Shown here piece after piece: positions 36,030 to 44,826 of a stretch of 64,000 bases of DNA. A program made the position numbers and the translations under genes. The notes below the pieces were generated by a model that ran no database searches, was not told the origin of the DNA, and worked only from the letters and a program-made list of their open reading frames with translations. This DNA is from Gracilibacter sp. BRH_c7a (lineage in GTDB: Bacteria; Bacillota; Desulfitobacteriia; Desulfitobacteriales; Syntrophobotulaceae). How positions within the stretch are numbered: position 1 is the stretch's first letter; each line of letters starts with the position of its first letter. The DNA is taken from the NCBI GenBank assembly GCA_001516055.1, contig LOEZ01000080.1, positions 17,091 through 81,090 of the forward strand. The letters are read 5' to 3'.

Positions 36030-38621
36030 CTATTTCCGAAAAAGCTTAAAGTATACGACTCTAAACAGCACCAAATAACTCAATCCCGAGATAAATAAGC
36101 CTTGTGTTAATCCCCTTGGCCTGAAATTAAACTCCACCAAATGTTCACCTTCCAAAAGCTCTATTCCCATCAAAGAATCACCGATTATTGATATTGAAGC
36201 TTTAGTACCATCAACCATTACTGTCCAGCCCGGATCGTAGGGGATCGAAGTGAAAAGTAAACCGTCATTGGTGACCGATATATTTCCTGACATCGAGGTG
36301 TCAGTAACTTCGGTTATATCCATCACTTCTGCTTGTAAAGGGGTGATAGCTTGGCTCAGATTAACTTCGTTTAGGCCGTAGAAAAATTTATCATCCAAGC
36401 TAAATTCACCATACTGGTAAAGGATTTTAAACTTTAAAACTTCACTTTTCTGGTGGAATCCTAAATCAATAATCCGCTTATTATCAACTGGTAAATAGCC
36501 GCCAGTATTCTTATCATTTAAATAGATTTCTGTAGTTATATCAATGGAATCGAAACTGGCATAGACTTGTTGTGCTTGTGGATTAACAAACGAGAATTCG
36601 ACCCATCCTTCCTCGTTCGGATTTATCTTGGTATAGATCTCTTTGCCTTTTTCGGTAGTTAGATAGGTATTACTCAATTTTACATCGTATTTACTGATGG
36701 GAACGAAGAAATCGAGATAACCTAGGCTATTAAGGTCATTACCTTGAGCCAAGTTGACTAGGTTATTCTGTAACTGAAACGGGTTATTTTCTCTTATATC
36801 AAGTTCTTTAAGCTTTGAACTGACCATGAAACCTAAGGGTAAAGGATAGATGTTCTCATACACTTGGTAATTATCTTCTGACAATATTTTTTGATAGCCA
36901 AGACCCTTTTCCTGATAAGAAATAACATATTTTACTGCTAGAAGAGACTCGGTGATAGGGGTAGAACCGGCAAAATTAACTGACTTATAATTGGCTGTAC
37001 TAAGGAATCCTAACTGTCTTAAAAATCTGTGTAGAGAAGTATTAGACATGGAGCTAAAATGAGTTATACCTTTGTAGTCCAAGTTCAATGGATCATTAAA
37101 TGAGCGTCCACCAATTCTATCTAAGCGGTGAAAGCTCTCATCTCTAAGCTTAATCTGAGGAATGATACTTTCCAGTTCAGCAAGTTTTACTCTATATTCC
37201 TCTTTAGTTTTATATTTAAATTCTTCGTCCAATTGTTTCACAAGATACCAGGAATTGAAGGAAGCCTCTAAGAATATCAAGCAGGTGAAGGCTATTAAGA
37301 TAGCTTTCTTTTTATATGGATTCAGAGTGGTTTGAACATGCAACAGCAGATAATAGGCCCCTATCAAGCAAAGGCTGATAATGAGCAGTTTATCGGGTAA
37401 GTAAGGATAATCAAATTTCTGGATGAGTATGATAAGTACAACCCAAACCAAACTGATTTTTAAGACTTTGGGGGTGTCGGAGAATTGCAGGAGATTGAAA
37501 CTTCTATAGGAAAGAACAAGTATTAAAAAAGAAAAAACAAAAGAATATCGGTAGGGAAACCAGTTAGGTTTATCAAATCCATGCCATATAAGATCAACAT
37601 TGTTGAAGTTGAAACTAAAGATTAGGATGGTGAAGAGAGAAAGATATAGCATTTTTTCCTTAAAAGCTATTTTGTCAGATAAAAAGAAAAAGGGCAGGAA
37701 GATTAAAGGCAGCAAACCACAGAAAATATTGGGCAACCCCTGGGAAGTTAGCGTGTCGTAAGTGCCTAATTGCAGTTTGCTAAGCAAGTCAAAGAGCTTA
37801 AAATTAAGGCTCCAATTAAACAACGAGAATTCCGGTGCTCCCTGACCATAGGCCAAAACGAAATATGTAGGTATCCATAAGAAGGAAGTACAACCAGCAG
37901 CAAGAATTGCAGAAGATAAAAAAAGCCCCAGCTTACGAAGAAACAATCTCTTAGCCTGCCAGGAATGTTCAGCAAAAAACCTAACTGGGAAGTAAAGCAA
38001 AGAGAACAAGCCTACCATATAGGCTATATAGAAATTAGAGAAGAAGGTTATCGCCAAGCTTATAAAGAACAAAAAGAACCTATTCTCTTTAATTATTTTT
38101 TCTGTTCCCAAAATAACCAGTGGTAAGAAAATTACCCCATCCAACCACATAATATTGAAAGAATAGACGATGGAGTAAGACATTACAGCATACAGGACAG
38201 AGAATATTACTATTGGAAATTTTGTTTCTTTAACTAAATATCTTGCTAGAATCCCGAACATCGCACCAGCGGTTCCAATTTTAAACAAAGTAATCAGTAA
38301 CATGGCTTCTGTTAAATTTTGCTTATCGAACAAGAGAATGAGAAAAGAAAACGGACTTGAAAGGTAGTAAGCAAAGATCCCTAAAAAATTAAAACCCATT
38401 CCAGCTTCCCAAGAATAAACCAAACTCTTACCCTGAGTAAGTATATCGTGGTAAGCAGCATAGAAATCTACGTATTGGCCACTCATATCGCAAATTAGAA
38501 CAGTCTTATCTCCAACTGGATAGATGCCGTGAAGAGCATAGATAGAACTCATAATTATTATGGGAATAATAAAAGAAGCTAATATATCTGAATTTTTACT
38601 TACTCTTTTGTGCCAAGACAA
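36030..38621 (-). CDS. YfhO-family membrane glycosyltransferase-like protein
   Basis: 863 residues with about a dozen helices in the first half, a large extracytoplasmic domain (about 480-840) and a final helix. The start SFIIPIIIMSSIYALHGIYP and GDKTVLICDMSGQY are the family hallmarks. In Bacillus and Listeria, YfhO works with the GT2 enzyme CsbB/GtlA and a GtrA flippase to glycosylate lipoteichoic acid. All three genes are adjacent here in the order GT2-GtrA-YfhO. Confidence 0.9.
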   Translation of the reverse strand: MSWHKRVSKNSDILASFIIPIIIMSSIYALHGIYPVGDKTVLICDMSGQYVDFYAAYHDILTQGKSLVYSWEAGMGFNFLGIFAYYLSSPFSFLILLFDKQNLTEAMLLITLFKIGTAGAMFGILARYLVKETKFPIVIFSVLYAVMSYSIVYSFNIMWLDGVIFLPLVILGTEKIIKENRFFLFFISLAITFFSNFYIAYMVGLFSLLYFPVRFFAEHSWQAKRLFLRKLGLFLSSAILAAGCTSFLWIPTYFVLAYGQGAPEFSLFNWSLNFKLFDLLSKLQLGTYDTLTSQGLPNIFCGLLPLIFLPFFFLSDKIAFKEKMLYLSLFTILIFSFNFNNVDLIWHGFDKPNWFPYRYSFVFSFLILVLSYRSFNLLQFSDTPKVLKISLVWVVLIILIQKFDYPYLPDKLLIISLCLIGAYYLLLHVQTTLNPYKKKAILIAFTCLIFLEASFNSWYLVKQLDEEFKYKTKEEYRVKLAELESIIPQIKLRDESFHRLDRIGGRSFNDPLNLDYKGITHFSSMSNTSLHRFLRQLGFLSTANYKSVNFAGSTPITESLLAVKYVISYQEKGLGYQKILSEDNYQVYENIYPLPLGFMVSSKLKELDIRENNPFQLQNNLVNLAQGNDLNSLGYLDFFVPISKYDVKLSNTYLTTEKGKEIYTKINPNEEGWVEFSFVNPQAQQVYASFDSIDITTEIYLNDKNTGGYLPVDNKRIIDLGFHQKSEVLKFKILYQYGEFSLDDKFFYGLNEVNLSQAITPLQAEVMDITEVTDTSMSGNISVTNDGLLFTSIPYDPGWTVMVDGTKASISIIGDSLMGIELLEGEHLVEFNFRPRGLTQGLFISGLSYLVLFRVVYFKLFRK

Positions 38622-38629
38622 TCAAATGC

Positions 38630-39031
38630 TCACTCCTTGATAACTTGTCTGAATACGAAATATTTACTAATGATATAATTGAAAACAACGACCACAAAGT
38701 TAGCAAATATCTTTGCTACAAAGTCATTAATATACAACAGCTCAATAAGAGTAATCATGGTCAGAATATCCAGACCATAGGATGCTACCCTAGACAGTAT
38801 AAAAGCCCCAAGTTCTTTTACCAGGGGAAGAAAATGTTTGCTCATACTATGGAAAACAAACAACTTATTCGTAATGAAAGCAAAAAGGACGGACACTAGC
38901 CAAGCTATGGTGGTAGCAGTCTTGTAATCAATTCCCAGTATATTTGTAAGCAGAACATAGCTCAAGATGTTGATAAGCGTTGTCAGAATACCAAAAAAAA
39001 TATAACTAGTTAATTCACGCTTAGATGTCAT
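38630..39031 (-). CDS. GtrA-family flippase
   Basis: 133 residues, four hydrophobic helices, with the family start ELTSYIFFGILTTLINILSY. GtrA proteins flip undecaprenyl-phosphate-linked sugars across the membrane. Eight bp upstream of yfhO and 32 bp downstream of the GT2 gene, so one operon. Confidence 0.9.
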   Translation of the reverse strand: MTSKRELTSYIFFGILTTLINILSYVLLTNILGIDYKTATTIAWLVSVLFAFITNKLFVFHSMSKHFLPLVKELGAFILSRVASYGLDILTMITLIELLYINDFVAKIFANFVVVVFNYIISKYFVFRQVIKE

Positions 39032-39063
39032 AATCTTACTCTCAATTCTTTGGTTAAATCACT

Positions 39064-39996
39064 TTACTTTTTTCCGTTATATTCATCAACAAAATAAAGC
39101 GGACGTCTCTTGGTTTCGTTGAAAATCCTGCCGATGTATTCTCCAATTATCCCCAAAGATAATAACTGGATTCCACCTAGAAATAGAATTGCAACCATCA
39201 GGGATGGATATCCTTGGACAGATTCCCCATATATTAAAGTTTTTATAATCACTATAGTCATATAGAAAAAAGCGAAGATAGATATTATTCCACCCAAGAA
39301 ACTGGAAAGACGTAAGGGAGCAGTGGTAAAAGAAGTAATACCTTCGATTGCCAAATCAAATAACTTAAAATAATTCCATTTTGATTCTCCTGCTACCCGG
39401 GGGTCTCGATCAAAGAGTATCTCTTTTTTATTGAAGCCTATCCAACTGAACATTCCTTTGGTATATCTCTGAGTTTCCCGTAACTGTTTTAACGCTTCCA
39501 CACACCGCCTATCAAGTAAACGAAAATCTCCTGTATTTTCCTGGATGGGAATCTTCGTAACCTTTTTCAATACTTTATAGAACATGGCGGCAGTGTATTT
39601 TTTTAATCTCGTCTCGCCCAACCTGCACTTTCTTTTTGCAAACACATCATCATAGCCTGATTCCCAATACTTGACCATCTCGGGTATAAGTTCCGGTGGA
39701 TCCTGTAAATCGGCGTCGATTAGGATGACTGCATCCCCTAAAGCATGGTCCAATCCTGCTATCATAGCTGTTTCTTTGCCATAATTTCTGGAGAGCCCAA
39801 TATAAGAGATTCGTTTATCTTTTTGCCACAGCTCTTTAATCAAATCTAAGGTATTATCTTTACTACCATCATTTACGAATAGAATCTCCCAGTGATAATC
39901 AGGTAAGTCTAATAACACTTTATCTAATCGCTGATATAACTTTATAATCACTTCATCTTCATTGTAGGCAGGAATCAGTATAGTAATTGTCCTCAT
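39064..39996 (-). CDS. Family-2 glycosyltransferase (GtrB/CsbB-like)
   Basis: 310 residues. The N-terminal GT-A domain has ILIPAYNEDEVI, FVNDGSKDNT and the metal-binding DADLQDPPE. Two C-terminal membrane helices (about 233-255 and 267-290) are typical of polyprenyl-phosphate sugar transferases. It loads a sugar onto undecaprenyl phosphate for GtrA and YfhO. First gene of the cluster. Start ATG; the usual ribosome binding site is AGGAAAAA, which is weak. Confidence 0.92.
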   Translation of the reverse strand: MRTITILIPAYNEDEVIIKLYQRLDKVLLDLPDYHWEILFVNDGSKDNTLDLIKELWQKDKRISYIGLSRNYGKETAMIAGLDHALGDAVILIDADLQDPPELIPEMVKYWESGYDDVFAKRKCRLGETRLKKYTAAMFYKVLKKVTKIPIQENTGDFRLLDRRCVEALKQLRETQRYTKGMFSWIGFNKKEILFDRDPRVAGESKWNYFKLFDLAIEGITSFTTAPLRLSSFLGGIISIFAFFYMTIVIIKTLIYGESVQGYPSLMVAILFLGGIQLLSLGIIGEYIGRIFNETKRRPLYFVDEYNGKK

Positions 39997-40138
39997 AATA
40001 TTTTTCCTATCATCTGTGGCTTAATCATATAACCTATTCTCGACAGATAGAACAATTGTTTATACATAATAATTGGAAAATAGTGTGCATTCAGATATAC
40101 TGTAAAGGTGCTTTCAGGAGAAAAAGGAGGCAAATTGC

Positions 40139-40750
40139 TTGAGCAAGTTGACTGGATATATTTATGACATAATTATGGGCCCGTTTGAAAGAAAGAAGCT
40201 CCACCGAATTAGGTATAACCTTCTTAGTAAAGCTGCTGGTAAAGTGTTGGAAATTGGCTCCGGCACAGGAGTTAACTTCCCATATTATAAAGAGGTAACA
40301 GTTACCGCCCTAGAACCAGATGAATCTATGAGAGAAAGATCTTTGGCAAAATCAAAACAGAGCAGAGCATCTATTGAAGTGAGGAACGGTGATGCTCAAG
40401 AACTGGAGTTTGAAGATAATACTTTCGACACCGTGGTAGGTACCTTAGTTCTTTGTACTATACCTAATCCACGACAAGCTCTAAAAGAGATACGGAGAGT
40501 ATGTAAACCAAATGGTTTAATCTTGTTATTTGAACATGTTCGTCTGGAGAAGGGAATAACAGCTAAGGCACAAGACATACTCAATCCTATCTGGAGAAAG
40601 ATAAGTGGAGGATGTAATCTCAATAGAGAGACCATCAGTTTATTAAGGGAGGAAGGATTAGTTCTAACAGAAGTAAATGAGTATTTGAAGGGTATTTTTC
40701 TAAGTATTGAAGCGGTAAACCAAAAAGACGAAAAAATAATTAGCGTATGA
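40139..40750 (+). CDS. Class I SAM-dependent methyltransferase
   Basis: 203 residues. The SAM motif I is VLEIGSGTGVNFPYY (about 35-50), followed by ALEPDESM, the motif-II-like NGDAQELEF and DTVVGTLVLCTI. UbiE/Methyltransf_11 type; substrate unknown. TTG 40139 is the start, with AGGAGG 8 nt upstream. The YedF-like gene follows after 76 bp. Confidence 0.88.
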   Translation: MSKLTGYIYDIIMGPFERKKLHRIRYNLLSKAAGKVLEIGSGTGVNFPYYKEVTVTALEPDESMRERSLAKSKQSRASIEVRNGDAQELEFEDNTFDTVVGTLVLCTIPNPRQALKEIRRVCKPNGLILLFEHVRLEKGITAKAQDILNPIWRKISGGCNLNRETISLLREEGLVLTEVNEYLKGIFLSIEAVNQKDEKIISV

Positions 40751-40826
40751 TAGAATAATCTTAAGAATCTGTAACAAAGAATTTAACTTTGAGTAAGTAG
40801 AAATTTAGTGAAGGAGTGGAATCATA

Positions 40827-41159
40827 ATGGATTATGTGTTACTGGTAACAAATAAAGAGTTCGGCAAAGGGGACGAAATTCTTGGGCAAAAGCTAATGGA
40901 TTCCTATTTCTATTGTTTAAGTGAAGGGGATAATTTACCTTCCCATATTCTTTTTCTTAATCAGGGGATCAAACTGCTCACAGAAGATACACCCATTATA
41001 TCGATATTTCAGAGTCTAGCTGATAAAGGTGTTAGTTTGTATGCCTGTGGGACATGTTTGGACTACTATAAACTTAAACTCAAAGTAGGAGAGATTGGCA
41101 ATATGTATCTTACTCAGGATATTATAGCTAAAGCACCCAAGGTCATTACAATAGGATAA
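40827..41159 (+). CDS. YedF-like DsrE-family protein (selenium-metabolism associated)
   Basis: 110 residues. The sequence VLLVTNKEFGKGDEILGQKLM and the cysteine pair YACGTCLDYYKL match the C-terminal DsrE domain of YedF proteins, which in many bacteria co-occur with selenium metabolism (selD neighbourhood). The TusA-like N-domain of full-length YedF is absent. No selD is in view. The presence of a selenoprotein gene 20 kb away agrees with the assignment. Start ATG with AAGGAG. Confidence 0.8.
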   Translation: MDYVLLVTNKEFGKGDEILGQKLMDSYFYCLSEGDNLPSHILFLNQGIKLLTEDTPIISIFQSLADKGVSLYACGTCLDYYKLKLKVGEIGNMYLTQDIIAKAPKVITIG

Positions 41160-41186
41160 GTATGAGTAACGATAATAGCATAAAAA

Positions 41187-41237
41187 AGAACCTATAGACC
41201 AAACACCTTGAATAAGAGTGTCGATTCTATAGGTTCT
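41187..41237. terminator. Terminator between convergent genes
   Basis: 12-bp perfect outer stem AGAACCTATAGA / TCTATAGGTTCT with an inner ACAC/GTGT pairing. A-rich on the left and AT-rich on the right. Confidence 0.75.
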
Positions 41238-41297
41238 AAATTAATGCTACTTTATTAAGCAGTTCTCGATATTTCTTTATTCATGTCGGTTAATGAA

Positions 41298-42029
41298 TTA
41301 CAGTACTCTCTTAGCTCCCGAATAAGAGGATGTCCAATAGGAACTAAAAGAACTGATAACAACACCTTTAGAGGAAGAAGCGTGGATGAATTGTCCATCT
41401 CCAATGTAGATACCTAAATGATTAACTACGGTATCACCATTAAGAGTGAAGAAGACGAGGTCACCCGGCTGGAGGTTGTTAAAATCAACTTTACTTCCTA
41501 TATTGTATTGATCACGTGAAACTCGAGGTAGAGTTACTCCATTCTTGGCAAATACATATTGAACAAAACCGGAGCAGTCAAACCCTGAAGGACTGGTACC
41601 TCCCCAAACATACTTAACGCCGATATATTGTTTTGCTGTATTGATGATTGCAGTAGATTTGTTATTTGATGAAGGCTCGACGGGTACAGGTGCGGGTGTA
41701 GGTGTAGGTGTGGGCACAGGTGTGGGTGTGGGTGTACTCGGAGCAGAAGTTGTTGCCGGTACTGAGTCCGGAGTAGTTGTTTGTCTGCGTGATAGGCTTG
41801 CAGACTGTGGGTTTTGATTTAATGCTATGATAGGCTCGGAGTCAACTTCCTGTATCTGAACACTCTTAGCGTCAGAAGCTGACTCATCTATGAGATCTTC
41901 AGTTACTTGATCCTTTAGAGGGTCTAAAGTTTCAGCTACTTGAGCTAATACTGCCAAATTGGGCACTTCATTATTAGCCTTAACAGGTTCAACTGTATTG
42001 ACCCCTACCATTATGGTTAGTACAATCAT
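41298..42029 (-). CDS. Secreted NlpC/P60 peptidoglycan endopeptidase
   Basis: 243 residues as drawn. The C-terminal NlpC/P60 domain (about 130-243) has the catalytic Cys in GFDCSGFVQY, His in VNHLGIYIG and the third polar residue in FIHASS. The middle is a Thr/Pro-rich linker (repeated PTPTPVP units). It hydrolyses D-Glu-DAP bonds in the wall. The ATG at 42029 gives a poor signal peptide; the same frame continues upstream (NKSIYYVLCTI) to codon TTT at 42063-42065, which sits 8 nt after AAAGGA. The true start or a frameshift there is uncertain. Confidence 0.88.
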   Translation of the reverse strand: MIVLTIMVGVNTVEPVKANNEVPNLAVLAQVAETLDPLKDQVTEDLIDESASDAKSVQIQEVDSEPIIALNQNPQSASLSRRQTTTPDSVPATTSAPSTPTPTPVPTPTPTPAPVPVEPSSNNKSTAIINTAKQYIGVKYVWGGTSPSGFDCSGFVQYVFAKNGVTLPRVSRDQYNIGSKVDFNNLQPGDLVFFTLNGDTVVNHLGIYIGDGQFIHASSSKGVVISSFSSYWTSSYSGAKRVL

Positions 42030-42065
42030 AATGGTGCAAAGGACGTAATATATTGACTTATTAAA

Positions 42066-42392
42066 AGCGGCTCATCCTTTCTAAATCCAATACTACTGCA
42101 ATCATGTTAAACAGCAAATGTGAGATGACTTTAATAGTATAGGTCATATATCCCACAATTTCCTTGAATAAATGTTGGACATGCAGTTAGTAATATCCAT
42201 ATAATTACCAAGTTTTAATATAAAGCTTAGTGATTATATAATAAAAATAGGATTAGAATTATTATGCCCAAAAATTCACTTTTTAGACTATTTTTCCTAC
42301 AAAAGTCAGATAATACTAACCAAATGGATAAACTAACAAAAATAGATTAATTGTTTTGAACCTATATAGAGAGAAATCGGGGGTAATATTTT
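42066..42392. other. Divergent intergenic region
   Basis: About 330 bp of AT-rich sequence between the NlpC gene (minus) and the hydrolase-like gene (plus). I see no hairpin, riboswitch or small gene, only weak promoter-like boxes on both strands. Confidence 0.4.
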
Positions 42393-43277
42393 TTGAATAT
42401 TAATAGCAGAATTGATTTGCTATCTATAAGTAGTGATGCTTTTTTCATGAAGAAAGCACTTTACTTTAGAGATGGTATAGAAAGCAGTAATCTTAAAGAA
42501 CATCTTGATAATACGGTTATCGATTTCCCCAAGGGAACCGACAAAAGATTCTCAGAAATGCGGGCGAAAACTTTGGTGGGAGAAGTAATCCCTGCTTTCC
42601 GTATAGCCCAATGGAAAGCAGATAAATATCCTACTATCATTTATCACCATGGGGCTTTGGAGGAAGCTTATGACCACAGCTTCCAAAGAATATTCCCTAC
42701 CCAGATGATCAAAATCCCAGTCAACTTTATAGTGGTGAGATCTCCTTTTTATGCCAATCCAAGAGATTTTAAGAGTGGTATTAGAAGTCTGGACAACTTT
42801 ACTGCTTTGCTTGCCACATCCACGAAATTAATAGAGCATTTAGTTTTAATGGCCAGAGAAATCGGTAGCGAATTCGTAACAGTTGCCGGTTTGGATATGG
42901 GAGGATTCATCTCGAATATTCATCATACTTATTTTAACAGTGCTGATTATTATAAACCCTGCTTGGCTGGTACTTCAATCGATGAGACCTTTTTGAATAC
43001 TGTCTATTCCAAGCTGATGTCTCCCTTGGCTCTAAACAATAAGGATATGATAAGGAAAGCGCTTAATTTAGAAAAGGATTTTTCTCAGGTGGACAATAGT
43101 AAGGTTCACCCCTTGCTGGCCAAATATGATCGGGTTGTAGAATTGAATAGGCAGAAGAAATACTATAGGGATGAAAATATTACGATTATAGATAAAGGAC
43201 ATATCACGGGAACAATGAGTTTAAGATCACTACGTCAACATATTTTGAAATTCGTATATGATTACGGGAAAGAGTAA
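42393..43277 (+). CDS. Alpha/beta-hydrolase-like protein, unknown substrate
   Basis: 294 residues. YPTIIYHHGALEE (about 70-82) resembles the oxyanion-hole HG motif. TVAGLDMGGFIS (about 165-176) looks like a nucleophile elbow G-x-D-x-G with Asp in place of Ser. IDKGHITG near the end could supply the His. The fold is likely; activity is not certain, as an Asp nucleophile is seen in haloalkane or epoxide hydrolases but may also mean loss of function. Start TTG with GGGGG upstream. Confidence 0.6.
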   Translation: MNINSRIDLLSISSDAFFMKKALYFRDGIESSNLKEHLDNTVIDFPKGTDKRFSEMRAKTLVGEVIPAFRIAQWKADKYPTIIYHHGALEEAYDHSFQRIFPTQMIKIPVNFIVVRSPFYANPRDFKSGIRSLDNFTALLATSTKLIEHLVLMAREIGSEFVTVAGLDMGGFISNIHHTYFNSADYYKPCLAGTSIDETFLNTVYSKLMSPLALNNKDMIRKALNLEKDFSQVDNSKVHPLLAKYDRVVELNRQKKYYRDENITIIDKGHITGTMSLRSLRQHILKFVYDYGKE

Positions 43278-43281
43278 AAAC

Positions 43282-43566
43282 ATGATTGATTTTTATTCCT
43301 TTTTGGCAGCTTATCTTGCTATTATCAATATTCTAAGTTTCCTAATGTTCGGTTATGATAAGTTCAAAGCCAAGAGAGATGGATGGCGAATTCCTGAGAG
43401 GCGCTTCTTGGTTTTAGGTTTATTAGGAGGGGCTATAGGGCTCTATCTTGGTATGAGGATTTTCAGACATAAAACTCGGCATAGGTTATTTGTTTTCGGC
43501 ATACCTTTGCTAATGACCTTGAACTTGATTATCATCTATTATTTAATTCGCGATTTATTAACATAA
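43282..43566 (+). CDS. DUF1294 membrane protein
   Basis: 94 residues from ATG 43282; a longer reading from 43258 would overlap the upstream gene. Three helices. The family signature MFGYDKFKAKRDGWRIPE followed by LLGGAIGLYLGMRIFRHKT is clear (given in two parts). The function of this small family is unknown. It lies four bases after the hydrolase-like gene. Confidence 0.85.
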   Translation: MIDFYSFLAAYLAIINILSFLMFGYDKFKAKRDGWRIPERRFLVLGLLGGAIGLYLGMRIFRHKTRHRLFVFGIPLLMTLNLIIIYYLIRDLLT

Positions 43567-43645
43567 TATATGTCTTTGGAGAGTATTTTTAGTAACTATC
43601 CTAGTCACTAATATGGGTTCACTTTTATTGAGAGGAGAAGATATA

Positions 43646-44437
43646 TTGCAGGATACCCTTCTCTACTTATTTATCCTAACCTTATTAATCCATTTAATTG
43701 ATACCTTGGCTTATTCTGTAAGACTAAATTCTGTAAAGAGTGGGCAAGTTGCACTATCCTTTTCTCTTTTTAACCTTTTCGTTCTAGTTTCTAGGACAGC
43801 CAACACTTTTCAAGCCCCATTAATCGGAAGTATCATCGGACTCAGTATAGCTCAGGGGCTGGATCCCATTCTTGATTTGCGCAAGATCATCTTTGCCTCT
43901 ACTCTAGGAACCATAATCGGGATATTACTCATCCCAACATTTTTAAGAATTTTTGAATCAGCTGTACGCAAGCTGGAGGTAACCGGATCTGTACCCTCTT
44001 TAGTAATAGAGGCTTTAAATATCAGTAATATCAAGCGTATGGTCAGGAGGGCAGCACGCCCTTCCAAAAGTATGTTGGAGCGATTGAGATACAGAGAAAT
44101 CCCTAAAAGGTTACTTGTGTTACATGCCTTGGTCACCGGAATATATACCATAGGGGTTCTTGCTGCTAACTATTCAGCTCTTTTAGTGAGCGATGAACAT
44201 CGGCTGGCGGCAGCAGCCTCCTCTGGGATGATTAACGGCATAGCGACAATACTTCTTACCTTATTCATTGACCCCAAGTCTGCCATAATTACAGACCAAG
44301 CCTTAAGGGGTAAACGACCTTATACCGATGTCAAAGCTTTAGTGGTCCTGCTCATATCCACCAAGATAATTGGAACCCTTTTAGGACAATTACTCTTCTT
44401 ACCAGCTGCCAACCTGATTGCCAGTTTCTATCAATAA
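43646..44437 (+). CDS. amj: Lipid II flippase, Amj family
   Basis: 263 residues from TTG 43646, with AGGAG 8 nt upstream; the longer ATG reading has no site. About six helices, with IHLIDTLAYSVRL at the N-terminus and SRTANTFQAPLIG, both conserved in the Amj (DUF2837) family. In B. subtilis, Amj can replace MurJ in moving lipid II across the membrane under envelope stress. It lies close to the peptidoglycan hydrolase gene. Confidence 0.85.
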   Translation: MQDTLLYLFILTLLIHLIDTLAYSVRLNSVKSGQVALSFSLFNLFVLVSRTANTFQAPLIGSIIGLSIAQGLDPILDLRKIIFASTLGTIIGILLIPTFLRIFESAVRKLEVTGSVPSLVIEALNISNIKRMVRRAARPSKSMLERLRYREIPKRLLVLHALVTGIYTIGVLAANYSALLVSDEHRLAAAASSGMINGIATILLTLFIDPKSAIITDQALRGKRPYTDVKALVVLLISTKIIGTLLGQLLFLPAANLIASFYQ

Positions 44438-44530
44438 AGGTAAACTATGTGCTAAATCAGTGGCTAACAACAATATCTATACTTCCAATTAAAAACATTT
44501 ATCGTACCATAGATATACTAGTTACAGCTT

Positions 44531-44554
44531 GACGTAGGGGAATTCCCCTACGTC
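44531..44554. terminator. Terminator: perfect 24-bp palindrome
   Basis: GACGTAGGGG / CCCCTACGTC around AATT, followed by TATTTATATT. Ends the amj unit. Confidence 0.8.
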
Positions 44555-44640
44555 TATTTATATTAAAAACCTTGCTTTACCCTACAGGAAAAGAATTCTG
44601 AAAAGTGAAAAAACTCGCAAGAAAGCTTAACAAAAATCTA

Positions 44641-44684
44641 GCGGGGCAAACCCCTACTACCAAAATCGGGAGTATTACCGATTT
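44641..44684 (+). promoter_or_regulatory. Tandem hairpins in the leader of the hydrogenase operon
   Basis: GGGG-CAAA-CCCC (44642-44653) is followed by AAATCGG-GAGTATTA-CCGATTT (about 44663-44684) and a T-rich stretch. They lie 140-190 nt upstream of the small-subunit gene. Possibly an attenuator or a second terminator. The remaining leader (44685-44810) is AT-rich, with no clear promoter or FNR-type box. Confidence 0.4.
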
Positions 44685-44826
44685 ATTTTACAGGTTAGTT
44701 CGGATGATAATTAAATACGTATTATTTATTTCACTTTTCTTAACATTTGCACTTTAACTAATGGAATAATTTTACTTTATTCGGGGTCTTTCATTAAATC
44801 AATATAATTACATGAGGAGGTATATT

